A stretch of DNA of 42,213 nucleotides from Propionibacteriaceae bacterium (GTDB taxonomy: Bacteria > Actinomycetota > Actinomycetes > Propionibacteriales > Propionibacteriaceae), in NCBI GenBank assembly GCA_027492675.1, contig JAPUEI010000033.1:58904-101116 (forward strand), written 5' to 3'. Under the pieces are notes generated by a model that saw only the letters and a program-made list of their open reading frames with translations, had not been told where the DNA came from and did no database searches. Below are positions 39,440-42,213 of this stretch, piece by piece (the first letter of the stretch is position 1; each line of letters opens with the position of its first letter). The translations under genes and the position numbers were made by a program.

Positions 39440-40144
39440 GTGGCGACTATCGAGACGACCGACGCGCTGCCTACGGGCGCAGTGCACCCCATCGCGCGGC
39501 CGCGCATGCACGGCGTGCCGGGCCGACCGGACATGGTGGCGGTGGGCACGATCGTGTGGCTCGCGAGCGAGTTGATGTTCTTCGCGGCGCTGTTCGCCGC
39601 GTTCTTCACGATCCGCAACGTCACCAACGCCGCCGCCGTTCCCGGGCATCAGTCCCTGTGGCAGTACGGGTCGAGCCTGCTCAACGTGCCGTTCGCCGCC
39701 GTCAACACGGTGATCCTGGTGCTCAGCTCGGTCACCTGCCAGTTGGGTGTGCACGCGGCCGAACACCAGCGGGCTTCCCGCGTCGGCACGCTGTTCCAGC
39801 CGCTCAAGTGGGGCATGCGCGAGTGGTACACGCTGACCTTCGTCATGGGCGCGGTGTTCGTGTCGGGCCAGGTCTGGGAGTACTTCACGCTCTTCCACGA
39901 GGGTCTCACGATCTCCGCGAACGTCTACGGCTCGCTGTTCTTCCTCGCCACCGGATTCCACGCCCTCCACGTCACGGGTGGTCTGATCGCGTTCCTGCTG
40001 CTCATCGGCCGCACGTACATGGCGCGCACGTTCACCCGTGAGCAGCTCGTCAACTCGATCGTCGTCTCGTACTACTGGCACTTCGTCGACGTCATCTGGG
40101 TCATCCTGTTCTTCGCCATCTACATGCTGGAGTACATCAAGTGA
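39440..40144 (+). CDS. ctaE: Cytochrome c oxidase subunit III
   Basis: The 234-residue protein has about five to six transmembrane helices. It shows the family blocks GTIVWLASELMFFAALFAAFF, VSGQVWEY, LFFLATGFHALHVTGGLIAF and YYWHFVDVIWVILFF. It is a structural subunit of the aa3 oxidase in the membrane. The GTG at 39440 is likely leaderless. It overlaps qcrC by 4 bp (GTGA), coupling oxidase and bc1 synthesis. Confidence 0.96.
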   Translation: MATIETTDALPTGAVHPIARPRMHGVPGRPDMVAVGTIVWLASELMFFAALFAAFFTIRNVTNAAAVPGHQSLWQYGSSLLNVPFAAVNTVILVLSSVTCQLGVHAAEHQRASRVGTLFQPLKWGMREWYTLTFVMGAVFVSGQVWEYFTLFHEGLTISANVYGSLFFLATGFHALHVTGGLIAFLLLIGRTYMARTFTREQLVNSIVVSYYWHFVDVIWVILFFAIYMLEYIK

Positions 40145-40962
40145 GCGAACGCCGAACCCGCAGGTCCCGCCGTTCACCCGCCCGCAGGGCAGCCCTCATC
40201 ACCGTGGCGCTGACCCTCATGGGCGGCCTGTCGGCCATTGCCGCACCGACCGTCTCCCAGGCCGCGCCTCTGCCGGCCGAGGTCTCGTCGGGCCAGGCCC
40301 TGTTCACGACGAACTGCTCGTCGTGCCACGGCATGAACGGTCAAGGCGTGACGATCGACGGCACCCAGATCGGTCCCAACATCCAGAACGTCGGCGCCGC
40401 CGCCGTCTCGTTCCAGATGTCCAGTGGCCGCATGCCGATGGCCAAGCAGGCCCAGCAGTCCAGCCGCAACCAGAACACGTTCAGCGCCGAGCAGATCCAG
40501 GCCGTCGCCGCGTACGTCGCGGCGATGGGCACCGGTCCTGCCATCCCGAACGCGAGCCAGTACGACCCCAGCGGGCTCACCCCTGAGCAGGTCGCCAAGG
40601 GCGGGGAGCTCTTCCGCACCAACTGCTCGGCGTGCCACAACTACGCGGGCAAGGGCGGTGCGCTGTCCAACGGCAACTACGCCCCGCCGCTCACCGGCAC
40701 AGGTGTGACCAACCAGGAGATCTGGGAGGCGCTGCGCACCGGCCCGCAGAACATGCCGGTGTTCTCCCCCTCACAGCTGTCCGACGACGATGTGAAGTCG
40801 ATCATCGGCTACCTCAGCCAGCTCAACGAGTCTCCCGAGGCGGGATACACGCTCGGCGGCATCGGCCCGGTGACCGAGGGCTTCGCGGCATGGTTCTTCG
40901 GCATCGGCGGTCTCGTCGGATTCGCCCTGTGGATCGCTTCGAAGGGAGCCCGCGCACGATGA
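40141..40962 (+). CDS. qcrC: Diheme cytochrome c subunit of the bc1 complex
   Basis: The 273-residue protein has an N-terminal signal/anchor (18-42) and two heme c domains with CSSCH (Cys59, Cys62, His63) and CSACH (Cys162, Cys165, His166). A C-terminal membrane helix is near 247-266. The two fused hemes replace soluble cytochrome c by passing electrons directly to the oxidase, as in the actinobacterial bc-aa3 supercomplex. Start GTG at 40141 overlaps ctaE; its stop overlaps qcrA (ATGA). Confidence 0.97.
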   Translation: MSERRTRRSRRSPARRAALITVALTLMGGLSAIAAPTVSQAAPLPAEVSSGQALFTTNCSSCHGMNGQGVTIDGTQIGPNIQNVGAAAVSFQMSSGRMPMAKQAQQSSRNQNTFSAEQIQAVAAYVAAMGTGPAIPNASQYDPSGLTPEQVAKGGELFRTNCSACHNYAGKGGALSNGNYAPPLTGTGVTNQEIWEALRTGPQNMPVFSPSQLSDDDVKSIIGYLSQLNESPEAGYTLGGIGPVTEGFAAWFFGIGGLVGFALWIASKGARAR

Positions 40963-42017
40963 GCACGGACGTCGAGGTCATCCACGACCACCCGGTCCCC
41001 GACCCGGGCCACCCTGAGCACGTCGAGCGCTGGACCGATGTCGACGAGGAGTCGGCGCGTCGCGCCGAGCGGCAGATCGCGGCGTGCTTCGGCGTCGTAC
41101 CGCTGCTCGCTCTCGGCTTCGTCGCCGTCTACTTCTTCGTCCCGAAGTCATGGACGGTCAACTTCGCCGACCTGCACGCTCCGGCGCAGCACATCTGGTT
41201 CGGCCTGTTGGGCGGCCTCGCGATCCTTCTGGTCGGCATCGGTGCGGTGCAGTGGGCGCGCCTCATCATGGGCGACCACGAGATCAGCGAGGAGCGCCAC
41301 CCGGCCACCTCGAGCGCCGCCGACCGCGAGGAGGTGCTCGAGGATGTCCACACCGGCATCGCACAGACCGAGCTCGGACGACGCAAGCTCATCGGCACCT
41401 CGCTGAAGGTCGCCCTGCCCGCGCTCGCATTGCCCGCGCTCGTGACGCTGCTCGACATGGGCCCCTGGCCCGGCCCCGGCACCCGCGCGGCGACGATCGA
41501 GAAGACGATCTGGGCCGAGGGCGTACATCTGGTCACTGACGTCACGTACAAGCGCATCAAGGCGGCCGACCTCGCCGTGGGCGAACTCGTGAACGCGGCC
41601 CCGGAGAACATCAAGGACCTCGAGCACGACCCGGCGGAGATGGCCCGCGCGACGGCCAAGGCCGCGATCATCATCGTGCGGATGGACCCGAGCTCGATCA
41701 AGATCCCCGAGTCCCGCAAGGACTGGCAGGTCAACGGCGTGCTCTGCTACTCCAAGATCTGCACGCACGTCGGCTGCCCGATCAGCCTGTGGGAGCAGCA
41801 GACGCACCACCTGCTCTGCCCGTGCCACCAGTCGACCTTCGATCTCGGCAACTCCGGCGTCGTAGTCTTCGGTCCGGCGGCCCGCTCGCTCCCCCAGCTC
41901 CCCATCACGACCGACGCTGATGGCTACCTCGTGGCGCGCAGCGACTTCACGGTTCCCGTGGGCCCCAGCTACTTCGAGCGCGACTCGCAGCACGACTACA
42001 AGGACGGTGACCGCTGA
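40959..42017 (+). CDS. qcrA: Rieske iron-sulphur subunit of the bc1 complex
   Basis: The 352-residue protein has three N-terminal membrane helices (about 43-62, 79-100 and 143-160). The Rieske domain has 2Fe-2S ligands Cys268 and His270 (CTHVGC) and Cys287 and His290 (CPCH), with Cys273 and Cys289 placed for the stabilising disulfide. Three helices are typical of actinobacteria. It moves electrons from quinol to cytochrome c. The stop overlaps the qcrB start by one base. Confidence 0.97.
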   Translation: MSTDVEVIHDHPVPDPGHPEHVERWTDVDEESARRAERQIAACFGVVPLLALGFVAVYFFVPKSWTVNFADLHAPAQHIWFGLLGGLAILLVGIGAVQWARLIMGDHEISEERHPATSSAADREEVLEDVHTGIAQTELGRRKLIGTSLKVALPALALPALVTLLDMGPWPGPGTRAATIEKTIWAEGVHLVTDVTYKRIKAADLAVGELVNAAPENIKDLEHDPAEMARATAKAAIIIVRMDPSSIKIPESRKDWQVNGVLCYSKICTHVGCPISLWEQQTHHLLCPCHQSTFDLGNSGVVVFGPAARSLPQLPITTDADGYLVARSDFTVPVGPSYFERDSQHDYKDGDR

Positions 42018-42213
42018 TGGCCAGGCCGACGACTGTCGTCTCCGACTCCCCCGCGCTCAAGGTCGAGACGCCCAAGGGCAAGGAGCCTCTGGCCGCCCTC
42101 GGTGGTCCCGCGACGTGGCTCGACGAGCGCGTCGGGCTGGCGAAGCTCGGCAAGCACAACCTGCGCAAGGTCTTCCCCGACCACTGGTCGTTCCTGCTCG
42201 GCGAGATCGCGCT
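42017..42213 (+). CDS. qcrB: Cytochrome b subunit of the bc1 complex, N-terminal fragment
   Basis: ATG at 42017 overlaps the qcrA stop (TGATG), and 65 residues run to the window edge. The visible part, GKHNLRKVFPDHWSFLLGEIA, is the typical start of actinobacterial QcrB just before its first membrane helix. The protein would carry both b hemes and the quinol sites. Confidence 0.93.
   Translation, partial: MARPTTVVSDSPALKVETPKGKEPLAALGGPATWLDERVGLAKLGKHNLRKVFPDHWSFLLGEIA

Noticed and set aside
1..42213. CRISPR array, tRNA, rRNA, insertion sequence or prophage
   Set aside because: No regularly spaced repeats with unique spacers, no cloverleaf or rRNA-like segments, no transposase or integrase frames were seen.

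Overview
The window is a high-GC, gene-dense stretch from an actinobacterium. GTG starts, four-base ATGA overlaps, leaderless-looking promoters, a multi-PASTA Ser/Thr kinase, a PimB'-type mannosyltransferase, class II DAHP synthase, ArfA/OmpATb, a VKOR-DsbA pair and the ctaE-qcrCAB respiratory cluster all fit that. The order polyprenyl synthetase, PASTA kinase, aroG, acyltransferase, pimB', NlpC/P60, DnaQ-UvrC-like fusion, trpD, ctaE, qcrC, qcrA, qcrB resembles the pknL-aroG-qcrB part of mycobacterial chromosomes, so this is probably conserved chromosomal core with lineage-specific inserts. A Propionibacteriales-like host is my guess; no rRNA or other taxonomic marker is present.

Layout. 1-1641 (minus): start of a polyprenyl synthetase, a barstar-like inhibitor, a membrane-targeted barnase/RNase Sa-like ribonuclease and a degenerate ThiE-like protein, tightly overlapped. 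1947-6177 (plus): AbiEi/DUF559-like protein, PASTA kinase with an HCD catalytic loop, and an unknown 361-residue protein. 6239-14562 (minus): a seven-gene sugar catabolic operon (ribose-type ABC importer, FGGY kinase, LacI regulator, FucI-like isomerase, FucU mutarotase). Its start carries a near-consensus promoter and two tandem LacI-type palindromes. 14792-14882 holds tandem 20-bp repeats ending in a perfect 14-bp hairpin. 14899-18033 (minus): Gfo/Idh dehydrogenase, metallo-beta-lactamase-fold hydrolase, AlkZ-like winged-helix protein.

18063-24848 (minus): arfC-arfB-arfA, threonine aldolase, DAHP synthase, a NarL/histidine kinase pair and a PlsC-type acyltransferase. 24922-26090 (plus): esterase and small membrane protein. 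26123-29795 (minus): ROK glucokinase, PimB'-like mannosyltransferase, NlpC/P60 hydrolase and a Cys-rich 79-residue protein. The last is divergent from a DEDD exonuclease/GIY-YIG fusion (29915-31597), and the shared spacer carries two inverted motifs resembling the actinobacterial DNA-damage (PafBC/RecA-NDp) promoter.

31681-36948: RAM-domain protein, cyclophilin, a second sunset-domain protein, VKOR and DsbA-like oxidative folding genes, two hypothetical genes and a small prepilin peptidase. 36935-39338 (minus): trpD, a degenerate receiver-domain protein and a CtaG-like assembly factor. 39440 to the end (plus): ctaE, qcrC, qcrA and the start of qcrB, i.e. cytochrome c oxidase subunit III and the bc1 complex of the actinobacterial bc-aa3 supercomplex.

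The points I consider most worth following are the sugar operon with its operator/promoter architecture, the coupled secreted RNase and inhibitor with an apparent CTG start, the divergent DNA-damage-like promoter pair, the HCD kinase, and the two sunset-domain proteins. All functional names come from reading motifs by eye; no database search was run.
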